This document shows positions 11,037 through 22,638 of a DNA stretch of 61,059 nucleotides, piece after piece; within the stretch, counting starts at the first letter, position 1; every line of letters begins with the position of its first letter. Location of the stretch: assembly GCA_003254885.1 (NCBI GenBank), contig QANT01004738.1, forward strand, positions 1 through 61,059. Direction: 5' to 3'. The notes beneath the pieces are model-generated. The model was not told where the DNA came from, did no database searches, and saw nothing but the letters and a program-made list of their open reading frames with translations. The stretch is from Purshia tridentata. Taxonomy: Eukaryota; Streptophyta; Magnoliopsida; Rosales; Rosaceae. The translations under genes were made by a program, and so were the position numbers.

Positions 11037-12062
11037 TCAACGGTTAGGATTGGCTCTCCCAAAATCCGCCAGCTTCCTCGACCGGTTCTTGCAAAACGAC
11101 GCCGCAGTCGACAAGTGCGGTTTCGACGCAACCCTAATTTCGCCGGCGATGCCGAGATCCGGAGGCGGAGGAAACCCCTTCTGGTTCCAGTGAGGGTTGG
11201 GGCTGGCCCGAACCAGAGGGCTCAGGCAAAACGTCAACCCCGAAACGTTCTTCCCCTGCCCGCCACGTGTCCGCCGAGACGATGGCGTAGCCTGCACCGG
11301 AGTCCTCTTCCAATCAGGCGGCGACGCCGACGAGTCTCCGCTGCCGGAAGGCGATCGATCGCAGTCGTCGTCAAGAGCTCGGCCACCGGCATCGGGCTGT
11401 AAGTCCGGTGACATTCCACGATCGAATCTATGGCGTGGTCTCCGGGCAACGCCGGAGGACTCGTCGCCGGAGACCCGTTTCGAGTTCTGCTTGCCTCTTT
11501 TGCCGGCGAAGATCATCGAGAACCACGACGGTGACGACGCGGACGAAGACGTGGGGAGCGAATCCGGAGACGAAACCCTAGGATCCGACCAGAATTTATC
11601 GGATCTGGACCGGAATAGACTCGATAAGAGCGAGAACTTGGCCCGGCTCTTTTTGTACGAGCCTTCGATGGTGGTTGTGGTGGTGCTACCGCCGTAGTTA
11701 GGGCCCACCTGGGGCGTGCTGTAGAATCGAATACGGTGCTGGTGACGATCTTGGTGTTGGTGATGATCTGGACGTTGGTGGTGGTGCCACGTGGAGTCGT
11801 CCGATTTTCGACGAGAAACGTAGGGGGAGACGGAGCGGGGGAAGATGAGCGGTGGCGGGTGCGGCAGCTGGGGATTGGGGTCGGACTTGCGTGGGACTTC
11901 TTCGGCGGTGAAGGAGCGGAGTCGGGAGAGCTGGGCCTGGACTTGGGCCTGAGCGTGGGCCTGGGTCTGGGCTTCGATGAGAGCGATGAGGCGTTCCCGG
12001 AGACAAGAGGCGCAGACACCGACGGTGCAAGTGAGGTCGGTGGGGTGCTTCTTGCACCTCAT
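11037..12062 (-). CDS. OCTOPUS-like Cys-headed disordered protein, 341 aa
   Basis: An intronless frame of 341 residues, clearly GC-richer than its surroundings. The N-terminus has the hallmark of the plant OCTOPUS/DUF740-related group: Cys3, the pair KKHP, then CTVGVCASCLRERL with Cys12, Cys17 and Cys20, followed by a short helix. After a QA-rich stretch (32-45) the protein is largely disordered: Pro-rich (61-75), a His/Gln cluster (93-109), Ser-rich blocks (145-180) and a basic, Ser/Arg-rich second half. The pieces KFSLLSSLFRSRS (about 142-154) and LTFCLSPLVRASP (276-288) look conserved in kind. Full OCTOPUS proteins are longer and act in membrane polarity and phloem patterning. This short form probably belongs to an uncharacterised sister group, so I assign no definite role. 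The start is the first ATG and the Cys motif follows at once. The opposite strand also has long open frames, a side effect of high GC. Confidence 0.8.
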   Translation of the reverse strand: MRCKKHPTDLTCTVGVCASCLRERLIALIEAQTQAHAQAQVQAQLSRLRSFTAEEVPRKSDPNPQLPHPPPLIFPRSVSPYVSRRKSDDSTWHHHQRPDHHQHQDRHQHRIRFYSTPQVGPNYGGSTTTTTIEGSYKKSRAKFSLLSSLFRSRSDKFWSDPRVSSPDSLPTSSSASSPSWFSMIFAGKRGKQNSKRVSGDESSGVARRPRHRFDRGMSPDLQPDAGGRALDDDCDRSPSGSGDSSASPPDWKRTPVQATPSSRRTRGGQGKNVSGLTFCLSPLVRASPNPHWNQKGFPPPPDLGIAGEIRVASKPHLSTAASFCKNRSRKLADFGRANPNR

Positions 12063-12310
12063 TTAAGCATTTACTTTCCGAACCCCAATTGAAGTTTTGA
12101 ATGTGTATGTAAAGGTAAGCACTATGTATAGGCAATGGGCTTTTAGGTAATTCTGAGCTCCTCTCTCTCTCTGTCTCTTTCTCTCTGCTCTGTAGATTGA
12201 AAGGGAGAGAGAGATCTTCTTCTCTATATGAATCTAAGGTGAGGAAGAGGGCTTTGGCCAAAGGGGAAGCTTTGTCTTCTTCTTGGTTTTGGTTTTTCAT
12301 AGACAAAGAA
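12063..12310 (-). promoter_or_regulatory. GAGA-rich 5' leader of the OCTOPUS-like gene
   Basis: On the gene's strand the region before the ATG at 12062 is rich in GAGAGAG (plus-strand CTCTCTCTCT near 12162-12190 and AGAGAGAG near 12207). Such purine/pyrimidine runs are common in plant 5' leaders and are possible sites for GAGA-binding BBR/BPC factors. No clear TATA box was identified. Confidence 0.4.
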
Positions 12311-12650
12311 AGAGAGTGGGTGGGAGTTTTTATGTGCGTTGGGTGTTTGGGTGTGTGTGTGTGGAGGGGTGTGAGGTGTGCAATGTGTATTTGTTGTGTT
12401 TATTAAATTTGGAGAGAGAAAGGGTGAGAGTCAAACTTTAACTTGAAGCAGAAGAAGAACTTGTGCTAGGTTGGGTCAATTTAACTTGGCTCAAAGCCTT
12501 GAAGAGAAAATGTTTATTTATCATGCATGTAACAGTTCTTGTTATTCACCTAAACTTACTTACAAAAACATATATTGTGCTTGTTTTTTAAATGTTTTCA
12601 CAGTTGTCAGTCATTCATGCATGGTAATTTTATTTGACTTTTTTAGTTTC

Positions 12651-13203
12651 TAGTTGTCTTCTAATTGACTTTTAAACAATATCGATTTTTAAGATCAACC
12701 TTCTTCTCATGCTTAGTATTACTTAAGTAAAATTTTATAATGGATGATGTGAAAGTATGTGCGGTTATGGCCCAACATATAAATTATATGATGTAATAGC
12801 ATAAAAAAATTAGAGCATTCAAATCAAAATCAATTATAATTGGTAAAGATGTCCAATACTTTATAAATTATTATTTAATATCTTAATTTCATAATCATAA
12901 TTGGTAAATATATCTAACACTTTATAAATCACAATCCAATGTATTAATTTCAAATTATCTAGTTGTCTTCTAATTGACTTTTAAACAATATCCATTTTTA
13001 AGATCAACCTTCTTCTCATAAGTAGTATTACTTAAGTAAAATTTTATAATGGATGATGCGAAAGTATGTGCGGTTATGGCCCAACACATAAATTATATGA
13101 TATAATAGCATAAAAAATTAGAGCATTCAAATCAAAATCAATTATAATTGGTAAATATATCTAACACCTTATAAATCACAATCCAATGTATTAATTTCAA
13201 ATT
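12651..13203. repeat. nested tandem duplication, 309-bp unit
   Basis: A unit starting TAGTTGTCTTCTAATTGAC is repeated in direct orientation at 12651 and 12960 with only a few substitutions. Both copies contain GTGCGGTTATGGCCCAACA. Inside copy 1 a smaller unit of about 62 bp beginning AATTGGTAAA is itself doubled. Copy 2 has only one of these and is therefore shorter, ending near 13203 with the shared ACAATCCAATGTATTAATTT. Confidence 0.9.
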
Positions 13204-14984
13204 TGAGATTCTTTTTCTCAACAAATTTTTCTTTACAATGTCAATTTGTGATCCACTGTTAAAGAAAGTTCTAGTTTTAACTATTGGGTTAGATTTACTT
13301 TGTTTATTGATCTTCTAGTTGGGTTGGGAGTTTAGTATGTAATTATTATTGGTTGGTTAGATTTACAACCTTGGAGGAGATGTTAATGCACGACTAATTA
13401 AAGGCGCGTGGTTGGCAATAACTAAACTGCGAATTGGCTGGAGCAAATTAAATCTCCTGCTTTGTGGGGACAAAGCCAAAGCATATGGCTTTTGGAAGCC
13501 TTTCAAATATTTAAATTGGACTTACTTATAATTTTCTTTGGTTTACTACCTTTATTATTGCGAGAATGAATTCTTAATTCCTCCAATTGGAAAAGTATTC
13601 ATCCAATATTTTAGGACCTAAACTCTCTTATCATTATTGGATTAATTGTTTTTTTAATCTTATTGGGTTTTCTTTTTTCAAAGTCTTTTTGGCTTCTTGC
13701 CACTTAGGTTTTCCATTTATTGGCACTATATTTGGTTAATTGGTGAAAGAATAAAGCAAATAATAATAGAATTTATTTTTGTTTTATAATGACAGATAAG
13801 AAATAGGTGAGCAAATCAAAAGAGGTGCTCCCCAAAATATGTGAGACATGAAGTAAAATTGGTTCAAAAAATCAAAAATGACCTAAATTTATTACCTTTA
13901 TTCTCCTCCTTTAACAAAGCATAAAAAAATAATTATTTTCTTTTCTTTTTTTGTTCTCATTTATTTTTCTTCTTATCTAAAGTAAACTAAACATAGTATT
14001 CATGAGACATATTGAGATAGGGTTTTGGGTGGGAAGAAAAAGAAAGAAAGAAAAAAAAAAGGAAAATAAAGGGGAGATGCCACTCATCGTTTGAATGGGA
14101 GTTGTAATGAAGGAGAGGGAGAGAATTTGAAGGATAACGTAACCCTTTTTAGTCAACTTTCAAAACCGAAATTGAAAGGAAATTAAATATCTTGATTTTA
14201 TCTTTTACCTAAACTACCACTTAAGAACTTTTCTAGAAAAAAAAAAACTCCAAACTCCAAACTCGAAATGAAGNAACTCCAAACTCCAAACTCCAAACTC
14301 GAAACGAAGAATTTAAATTTGAGATCTCTATTCCAAAATAGAGAGAATTAGGAAGAAAATAATATAAGAATCATTTGTTTATAATATATAAGAATAAGAG
14401 AATGAACGTCAAATTTTTACTGTAATTAGAAAAATAATAAATTATGACAAAAATTTATATCTTCACTCTTTATCCATCTTCTCAAACAATAAAATCATAT
14501 TCTATCCTCTTCTTTCCCTAAAGTAAACCCATAAACTCTTTCCCCACCCATCTCTCTTTTTGTCTTTTTTTTTTTTTTTTCTCTTCAAATATGAATGAAG
14601 ATTTCAAATTAAAAGAAAAAGTAGAGAGTAATTAGAGACGTACAAGGGACGTGAGTTGAGCTTGGTTCTGGGCTCGAAGCTCTTTGTTTTGGCCACCCAA
14701 CTCCATCCGTACGCATTTGACCCAACGGCTGTTGTCTGGGGGATCATCATCAATCATCAATCATCAATCATCATTCATCAACTTGCCTTAAACTGCATTT
14801 TAATTTCCACTGAATCCATTAATGTCAAAGAGACAGGTCACATTTCTACCTACAGTCGGTAAACCTTTTTAATAACTCAAACTCTTGCTTGTAGTAAACT
14901 AAATGCCACTACCTACACTTTCTCTAACTTCTTATTAATTACATTTGGGAATTACTTAGGTTATGACTCCCCATGCTTGAGTAA
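13204..14984. other. gene-free stretch with a contig join and microsatellites
   Basis: No gene is supported. The stretch holds CTCCAAA repeats around the single N at 14274, a T-run near 14565-14580 and an (ATCA)n-type repeat at about 14746-14775. Open frames are short and of low complexity. Confidence 0.5.
14247..14309. other. contig join (N at 14274) with repeated overlap
   Basis: The bases left of the single N end ACTCGAAATGAAG. The bases right of it run through more CTCCAAA units to ACTCGAAACGAAG. The two sides are nearly the same sequence, as expected when two overlapping contig ends are joined without merging. A true tandem repeat of CTCCAAA units complicates the picture. Confidence 0.6.
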
Positions 14985-15130
14985 CGTCTCATTCTCGATT
15001 AGTACCAATAATTTTATAACATATGTCAATGTCTTGAATAAATAATAATAATTACTGAATTATGAAATAAACTTATTTTTTTTAAAATGACACGTGTTAT
15101 AAGATTATTGGTACTGAGGATGAGAAAGTC
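14985..15130. mobile_element. short foldback element, about 140 bp
   Basis: The left arm TTAGTACCAATAATTTTATAAC (14998 onward; at most two bases differ over its core) pairs with the right arm TTATAAGATTATTGGTACTGA near 15097. Pairing extends through TGTCA/TGACA inward and TTCTC/GAGAA outward. This is the form of a small non-autonomous inverted-repeat element. Target duplications are unclear. Confidence 0.65.
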
Positions 15131-17072
15131 TTCAGACCTCAGAACCCAAGTATTTTCCATTACATTTTCAATTTCGTATTTCAAAATATTTAAAACCCTC
15201 GTTTTGAACTGTAATATTACAAACACGAACTATTGTCTCAGTTATTTAGATCTCAATTCACATGATATTATTTTAATTTTTTTGTATTTAGACTCACTTT
15301 AAATTTTATTTATTTACTCCAAGTGGAAACTAACATATTATGTGCCACATTAATTAGTAGCCCATAGTTTGATATAATAGTTAGTGATTAGTATTATTGT
15401 TAGATTAAGATTTGATGACCTAATGATTTTTGTACATATATACTTGTAGACTGAGGGCTTGTTTAGTCGATCAACCCCAACTTAATTAACAGGTCGCATT
15501 TCGAAGTCAATCAACCAACCTTTAGTAAATTCAAGAATTTAACATGAAATCACGAGATATTTGCTATTGCAAGTTTTGTTTTTTTCTTTGTTTTTTTGTT
15601 TTTAAATGAGAATGCCTGAACTTTTGATATATGGAGTAAGCATACTTCTTTGAGGAGAGAACTAGAATTTAAGGTAAGTTTACTCACCTTCCTCCACTGA
15701 AGACAGAGCACAATTACAATTAAACTTCAGGTAATTAAGTGATTCTTTATATGTTGCTACATTTTTCGTGAATTGAGGTTGACCTAATTAGACGGGAATA
15801 AAAATTTACCCTTACACACTCGGATTCGAACCGTCCTCCCTCTCCTGCAATGAAAAAAATGTTGCTACAGTTCATTGGTTGTCCAATGCTTGTGCAAAAA
15901 TTACTGTTATCTGTTTTTAAGTTAGACATATTGCAGAGCACGCACATATGGACTTCTTGGAAAATACATGCTTAGAATAAAAGTTAAATATTATACACAT
16001 GAAATGTGGTGGTTTGGTTAGATTCATACGTAATTCATGTCTTAATTAGCATATTCATTTAGGGTATAAAAAAACATATTTTTGTTTATTAGTATGAGGT
16101 TTTACACCTTTCTACTTCCAGCTAAGATATAGAGCAAGACCTATTCATTCCAGAGCAAAAGTACTAATGGACGAAATTTGTAGTGTCAGTGTGTCACCAT
16201 ACTCATAATTATATCGATCAGATAATACTAAACAAGAAAATTGAATTAATATATAACTTGTCAATTTGTGCGCCGCATATATTTTATACTAGTATTTATA
16301 TGTGTAGCATGCATGCATGCATCTATAAATGTACCCTTTCATGAAATTTATATTGGGTCGACATAGAAAATTAGAAATTACAGTTCATTGTATATCAAAT
16401 TTTGATGCATTCAAAACATGCTTTGACCATTTCGTGTGTGAATTTTGTTTTGCACAGTCGTCTTCATAAAAGACAACCATATCAAGACTACAATATTGCA
16501 AAGCATACAATGGGTTAGCTCCCAGAATTTTCCAAGAAAGTTCAACTTTAAACACTAAGCTCCAAAACGTGATTTTACACTTTAAAATAGGCAACGTTAT
16601 AAGAAATAAATGAAATTAAAAAAGAAAAAACATGAATTCTGACCGATTGTTCTATATTCAAAATTTTGCCTTGTTGATCAATCCAAATTTCTAGTGGATC
16701 AATCAACGGCTTGCGCATTATACACTTTGCAACAGGTTTGTTCTGATGGAGTAAATACTCATTTATCTTTTCACCTAATAACTTCAACTTTTCAATTGAA
16801 TATTCATATTCAATATGGTAGTTACCAAGTAAAATTATTCTGAACGTACATGAACGATGTCATGAACCGTATATAAGAATTCTCATATCATCCAAAACAT
16901 GAAATTATTTTTGAGAGAAAGATCTCACATTTCAATGTGAGGTACGGCTTGCAGAATAACTTATAAAAATTTGGACTACTTATCTCATTGCCAATAATTT
17001 CACTAACTAAAAGACCATCTGAAAAATAAGACTGACGTGTATAGATTGAGCACTAGTCACATATCAAATGAA
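15131..17072. other. gene-free AT-rich stretch
   Basis: Nothing gene-like can be supported. On the minus strand near 15820 there is a B-box-like GGTTCGAATCC followed by GAGTGTGTAAGGG, which resembles the internal part of plant SINEs, but no convincing A-box is placed upstream. GCATGCATGCATGC alternation occurs near 16308-16321. Confidence 0.45.
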
Positions 17073-17075
17073 TTA

Positions 17076-17181
17076 GGGCCTTGTTTAATGCATATGATAG
17101 AATTTGATAATAAAAAATGACTAAATTCATGTGTATTGAAAAAAGGATAGTTTCATTCCAATCCCCTCAAAAAAACGAAGC
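17076..17181. mobile_element. internally deleted MITE of the GGCCTYGTTTG family
   Basis: The element starts GGGCCTTGTTTAATGCATA after a TTA (17073-17075) and ends AAAAAACGAAGC before another TTA (17182-17184). Its inside has ATTCATGTGTATTGAA and TTCCAATCCCCTC, which match the MITEs at 45131 and 59337. At 106 bp it lacks most of the family's interior. Confidence 0.6.
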
Positions 17182-17449
17182 TTAAGTGTCTAATAATTAG
17201 ATATTATGCTAGATTACAAATCCAAATTCAAGAATCCAAACGGGCCCTTAGTTTGAGAATGTATTTGAAATTCATGGATTTAGCCTTCTCAAATCCATCT
17301 TGGATTTGGCCCAAATCCAAATACACTCCTTTAAATTATACCAAATAGGTGAATTTGGATTTGGAGAGCTCAAATCCAAATCTAAATCCAAATCACCCCC
17401 TATCCAAACGGGCCTTAAGTGTCTAATAATTAGATATTATGCTAGATTT
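17181..17449. repeat. 35-bp direct repeats flanking a CCAAACGGGCC segment
   Basis: The same 35 bases, beginning CTTAAGTGTCTAATAATTAG, occur at 17181 and 17414. The segment between them carries ATCCAAACGGGCCC near 17232 and ATCCAAACGGGCC just before the second repeat, plus many AAATCCAAAT words. CCAAACGGGCC is a usual terminal sequence of plant MITEs, so this is probably a rearranged or nested MITE cluster. Confidence 0.6.
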
Positions 17450-20400
17450 ATCAACATTAAGAACATGATAATGTTGCACAGTGCATTCCAAAAATGTTGC
17501 ATATGTTGACTCAATTCTATGCAAAGAAGATCTAGGTTGTCTAGCTATCAAGACAGGAGCACCCACCCACCTTTTTAGAAATCCGAAAAGCAATTGAACT
17601 TTTTAAAGCATGTGATATACTGCTTCCTTAGTGCATAAATATCTTTAGACTAGGTCGTATTCTTGTGGTAGCTAGTAACCCACAGGACCATCACTCATGG
17701 AAGTGTATTATTACTTAAGCAAAACTAGTAGCTGTTATTGCATACAAGTTAAAGCAACAAACATACAACCACCCCACTCACAAAACAAATGCGCATGCTA
17801 TTTTAAGGCATCACTTCTTAGTTTTCCCTGCATTTTTAAAAGCAATATTTCTCAAACATAATTCATCTCAAATTTTACATCAATTTATTTGAAATTAGTA
17901 ACCTAATAAATAGATTAATTCATCTCAAATTTTAGATCTTCCAGTATTGCTGAGTATGCGTCTGCAGAGTCAAAGATCTCACAAGATTAATAATACACTT
18001 TAGTGTTGAAAATGGAATTTTTAGATCAAATTTTTAGGGTTTTTTTTTTAAAAAAAAATAATGTTGAAAATGAATCAATACTTACATATGGATGTCATAA
18101 TTCATTTAAATGATGAAACTTAAATGAAACTTCTTAAGAGGGTCCTGTCATTACTACTTATGAATTGACATAGGAAATTACCAGCACATGCACAAATTCT
18201 TAAATAAATGAACAGGATTTGAATTTTCAAGCGAATTTAAAATGAATGGTTACAAAGAAGTGTTTCTGGAAGACACGTGTACGGTTGAATAAGTAAAAAT
18301 ACTTTAGTTTTTTTTACATTTTTTATCTACCCGTTCTAACAAAGGTTACTAACATCGATATTACTGAACTTCCAATATATATAAAAATAGTTCATAGTAA
18401 TAGTATGACTCAAATTCAGAAAAATTGAGTCGTACCTTTTAATTGGCTTCACTATCAATGATAACCGATGTGTTTTTTTCAACTGAAGATTGGACGGTTT
18501 TGATTAGTGGGGTCCCTAGTGCGTGTTAAATTAATTTCTATATTTATGGTGTAACTATATCCATTTGCTCACACAATTATTCTTTAATAAAGTCATTAGA
18601 TAAGATAAGACAAGTTATTCAATCATTAGCTCGATCTAGTGGAGAGCACTTACTTACTTTCTCCTATGAATAAATAAATAATAGAAATAAAAAACATGTC
18701 ATTTACTTTTCTTTAAACAATTTTGAGATTATAAATTTCATTTAAATACCCATTTTTTTCATAAAATTGAGCCTGTTTTGATGCCATCAAAGAGAATGTC
18801 CTCTTATTATATAGTAATTTTAAATTAAATTTCAGTTTATACTTTGTAATGATAATTAATTGTGTTGTGCCGATCGACAACTGAAACGATTATATATCCA
18901 ATGGTGTGTACTGATTGCCGCCAGTCACTACCCCATTTAATTATTTAATGGGGATCATTTAATAATATCTTTTTTGGTCTGAAATATACTTTCATTTAAT
19001 GGGAATCATTTAACGACATCTTATATGTTTAAGAAGTGATTTAATTGAAATGGTCTAATTAATTTGTCTTAAACAAAGAACTAAATTCAAACTGTTGGTC
19101 TGTGATGAAAAACAATGCCGATAATTAAGCAGACAAAGTATAAAACGAAAAAACTTTATTGAACTAGGTCAACCAAACCAATATTAATTTTGATAGATTA
19201 ATTTGGTGGGTGTATTCTTAATTTAATTAGAGATCGAGGCTCTGATTTCACTATTTTGAGTGTCAAAATTCTAAGAGTAGTGAAATAAATTTAGATTCCT
19301 CATAGTACGTACGTCTTTTTAATTCTTTCACTCTTTTTAAAAAAATCTAAAAATTAAAGAAGAGAATTATGAAAATCGAACCTTTGATTGTGAATATAAT
19401 ATAGTTATAATTCTCAACCTCACAATCTTTTTACTGAAATGTTAAATGTGGAAGTACAAAATTAAAAGTTTTTGCATTTTGTGGAAATAATAATATATGT
19501 ACGTACTAACCAGTTACTTAGCTCATTAAGACATTTCATCAGGCAACTTATATTAAGAAAATATCATTGATAAAATAGGAGAATAATTAATAGAAAAACA
19601 AAAAAACAAAAAAAGTCGTTGTATGGGAGCAATAGACCACACTCGAAAATGAAAAAGCTCGACATGCGATATGAGCTAGCCGCTAATTAGATTGAATATA
19701 TGACAATCGATCGCTAATTAAGTTGAATCTCAATATATTTATATATATATATATATATATGATGTCTTCTTAATTATTTAATAAAGTTAAAATTAGTTGG
19801 CATTGAGCAAAATATCATTGTCATCAAAGAAAGTCGAAGAACTCCACGTTGTTTATTTCCCTCTCACACCCATGACAATACTGCCATAACGACAAGGTAA
19901 ACGAGGTCATGACAATTGGCTAATCATAAAAAATATGTATCTCTCTATTAGTCAACCAAAACTATAAATTTTCGTAATAGAAAGACTGCAATCAAATTTT
20001 AAAAGGGTCGAGAACTCCAATTTAGATCAAAATTGAGAATTTAATATTGAAGTTTAAACAAATTAACTAATTAAGAACTAAAGATTGTGACATACTTATG
20101 GACATACCATAAGTATGACGCGAGTTCAGTTTATTTAAAAAATATGCAACCCATTGGCTACAACCAGAGCAAAAAATAGGCCACCTATTTTAACATTTTT
20201 TTTTTCAAAAACATAAAGGAAAGAAAAAGAAAATATGTAATAGTCAAATTCGACTGTGGTTAATTTAAGCCAATAATTTTTAGAACAATTGGTGGATTAT
20301 TGTGTTGTTCTTTATTGTAAATGTTAATAATAAATAAAATAATTGTTCTTCGATCAACGAATGTTGTTACGTACATTGTGCGGGTTGTAAGTGCTCCACC

Positions 20401-20694
20401 ATATAAGGTCCCCACATTTTAAGTCTTTTAAAATTAAGAGCATATGGGTGGTTATGGCTTAATCAAATTAATCACCATTCCCGCTCTCTCTTGTTCTAAT
20501 ATTCTGAAAATTGAGCAAATTATTCTTCTCATATTTAATAATTACCTATGAGATGAGTTATAAAATGAAGCATAAGCTGAGGACTTTTGTTTATATATAT
20601 TGGAATTTTGGTAACTAGGTTTCTGTTGGTCTACCTTGGAATTGTCAACATTTAATAATAAAAAAGCAGTAAATTCTAAATTGATATGCGTCAT
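17450..20694. other. gene-free AT-rich stretch
   Basis: No supported gene. There is an (AT)n run at about 19740-19760 and a small palindrome around CCCCATTTAATTATTTAATGG near 18931. Open frames are short and low-complexity. Confidence 0.5.
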
Positions 20695-20697
20695 TAA

Positions 20698-21135
20698 GGC
20701 TTCGTTTGATTCGTGAAATTAGGACTTGAGAATGGGAAAATATGTCCTTTCTTATATTTCCTACTTCAAAGTGATCCCCCAAAAGGAGGAAAATGAAACC
20801 CTCCAAACAACTTGGGTTTGCATTTCATGTTCCATAGGAAAACATTAATTACACATTTTCAAGAGTAAATTACCCTCATCAACATTTAAAAATACTAATT
20901 ATGTTAAATTATTTCTCATGAAAAAGCATTAATCATTTTAAGACTGAGTATTATTGGAAAACTGAACAATTTTTATTTATTATTCTTGCACAAACCAAAC
21001 ATCGAAATGGAAATAAAAAGAAATTTTCTGGTCACTTCCTTAGCAGTACCAAACATAGGGATGAGATTTTTACATTCTTTTCTAATTGGAAAATACATAA
21101 GAATATAAATTCAATTTCGCGAATCAAACGAGGCC
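20698..21135. mobile_element. PIF/Harbinger-like MITE, 438 bp, TAA target duplication
   Basis: Terminal inverted repeats read GGCTTCGTTTGATTCGTGAA at the left and, as reverse complement of the right end, GGCCTCGTTTGATTCGCGAA. Both ends are flanked by TAA (20695-20697 and 21136-21138). A three-base TWA target duplication together with a GGCC/GGGC-type terminus is the signature of Tourist/PIF-Harbinger MITEs. The interior has no coding capacity. Confidence 0.8.
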
Positions 21136-21138
21136 TAA

Positions 21139-22464
21139 GTGCTTGAAAAGATGATTATGTATTATAATCATATATATACAAGTGATGAGCACTATTCTAT
21201 ATTCTATAGTATTCATAAATAGTCTCAAACCATATATATAATTATTTATAGTCATATTGGAATCCTTAAGCTCATGATTCCACAATTGAATTGGTTATTC
21301 CCACACACCTTTTTAAAATCCCCAATGATGATTCTTCCTATGAATGGATATATAATTGACAACAAATTAATTTCTAAATTAATGATGGATTACGGCTATA
21401 GCTGCTGCTTATTAAGACGGATAGAGATAGAATTATTTGAATTAGTCTCAAACGAGCAGTATAAACAAGCACAACTTACAAGCATATATATATGTTTTTA
21501 ATTAAGATTATCTATTTAGCATTACATTCAAATGAGGAACTCATTTGGTTTGAAACTTTGATGTGGTCTAATTTGTCTTAAACGAAGAACTATTCAATTA
21601 TCCAACTAATCGGACACTAATAATGCGGATAATGAGCAATGATAATGATAATAACTCTTCACTTAGTTGAACAATGATAATGCCGATAATTCAGCAACCA
21701 ATGACGTCCTTAAATAAGTTTTTTTTTCTTTCTTTTGATTGTATCTTACAAAGATTCAATTTAAACTGGGATTTGACCCTTGATTTTAAAAAAACAAGTT
21801 CAACTTTCTGACAGTATTATATATTTAACTATGATTTAAAGAGTATTTAATTGGGCACTATTATAAATTTTGGCCCAGCCCATTTGGCTCAATGCTCCTC
21901 CTGAATTATAGTATTCATGGATGCAATACATATTCAATATATTCACCATCCTACCCCCTCTTACACTCACAAGATTACCCAAGTTTTAGATTAATGTAAT
22001 CCTAGGGTGATTATGTCAATTTACCACATTTGGGAATTGGGATACCACATGTTGTGGCTTCACTATGATGTATATATCCCAAACCTCTTTTACTTCACTT
22101 TGTCTCACCCTCTCCTTGGCTTTGGTAGTTTTGTCACTTTCATGTCATATTATATTAGTTTAAGTAGAAAAGAGACCAGAAATCCAAATTATGTAAATAT
22201 TCAGACCACTATTGGGACATGTTTACCAAAACTAAATAAAAGTCCGTCAAAAAACTGATCGATTTGGTAAAAACAAACATAAAACACGCTTATTATCCAC
22301 AAATTGGCAACACAGGGTACATTAAGACTCTCCATAAATGAGGAATTAGGACGTTATTTTTTATTTTTGTGTCGTTTGGGGTTTTAGGGCTGATTAGGGT
22401 TCGTGTACGTTCAAGTTCTTTGGGATTGTTGTTTTTCATCTGTTTTGCTCAGATTTAATTTCTC
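21139..22464. other. gene-free stretch
   Basis: No supported gene. Two short plus-strand frames (near 21274 and 22007) show neither conserved motifs nor convincing codon bias. Confidence 0.45.
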
Positions 22465-22638
22465 TGTTTTTAAAGATAGTGTTGTTGGTGTCTTTTATTA
22501 AATCTAATCACTCATATAAATTCAACGACTTATAGCTTGCCACATCAACTGGCATGTCTAAACATAATAAACCATTGAATTTATATAAGTGGATGAAATT
22601 TGATGAAAGGCACCAACAACACTATTTCTAAAAACAAA
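22465..22638. mobile_element. foldback MITE, about 170 bp
   Basis: The left arm TAGTGTTGTTGGTGTCTTTT pairs with the right arm, whose reverse complement is TAGTGTTGTTGGTGCCTTTC. Pairing continues through ATATAAATTCAA into a loop around CTTGCCACATC. The arms are long relative to the loop, so a transcript would form a hairpin. Confidence 0.75.

Noticed and set aside
11197..12092. Long plus-strand open frames (166 and 118 codons) opposite the OCTOPUS-like gene
   Set aside because: They mirror the GC-rich minus-strand coding sequence and have no motif of their own. The minus strand carries the Cys head and the full-length frame.
11234..12306. Other minus-strand frames of 71, 168 and 202 codons over the same gene
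   Set aside because: Shifted-frame shadows rich in Pro, Arg and Ser, as expected from GC-rich DNA.
15780..15850. tRNA gene or SINE around GGTTCGAATCC (minus strand)
   Set aside because: Only the B-box is clear. No A-box or stem structure is present at the right distance.
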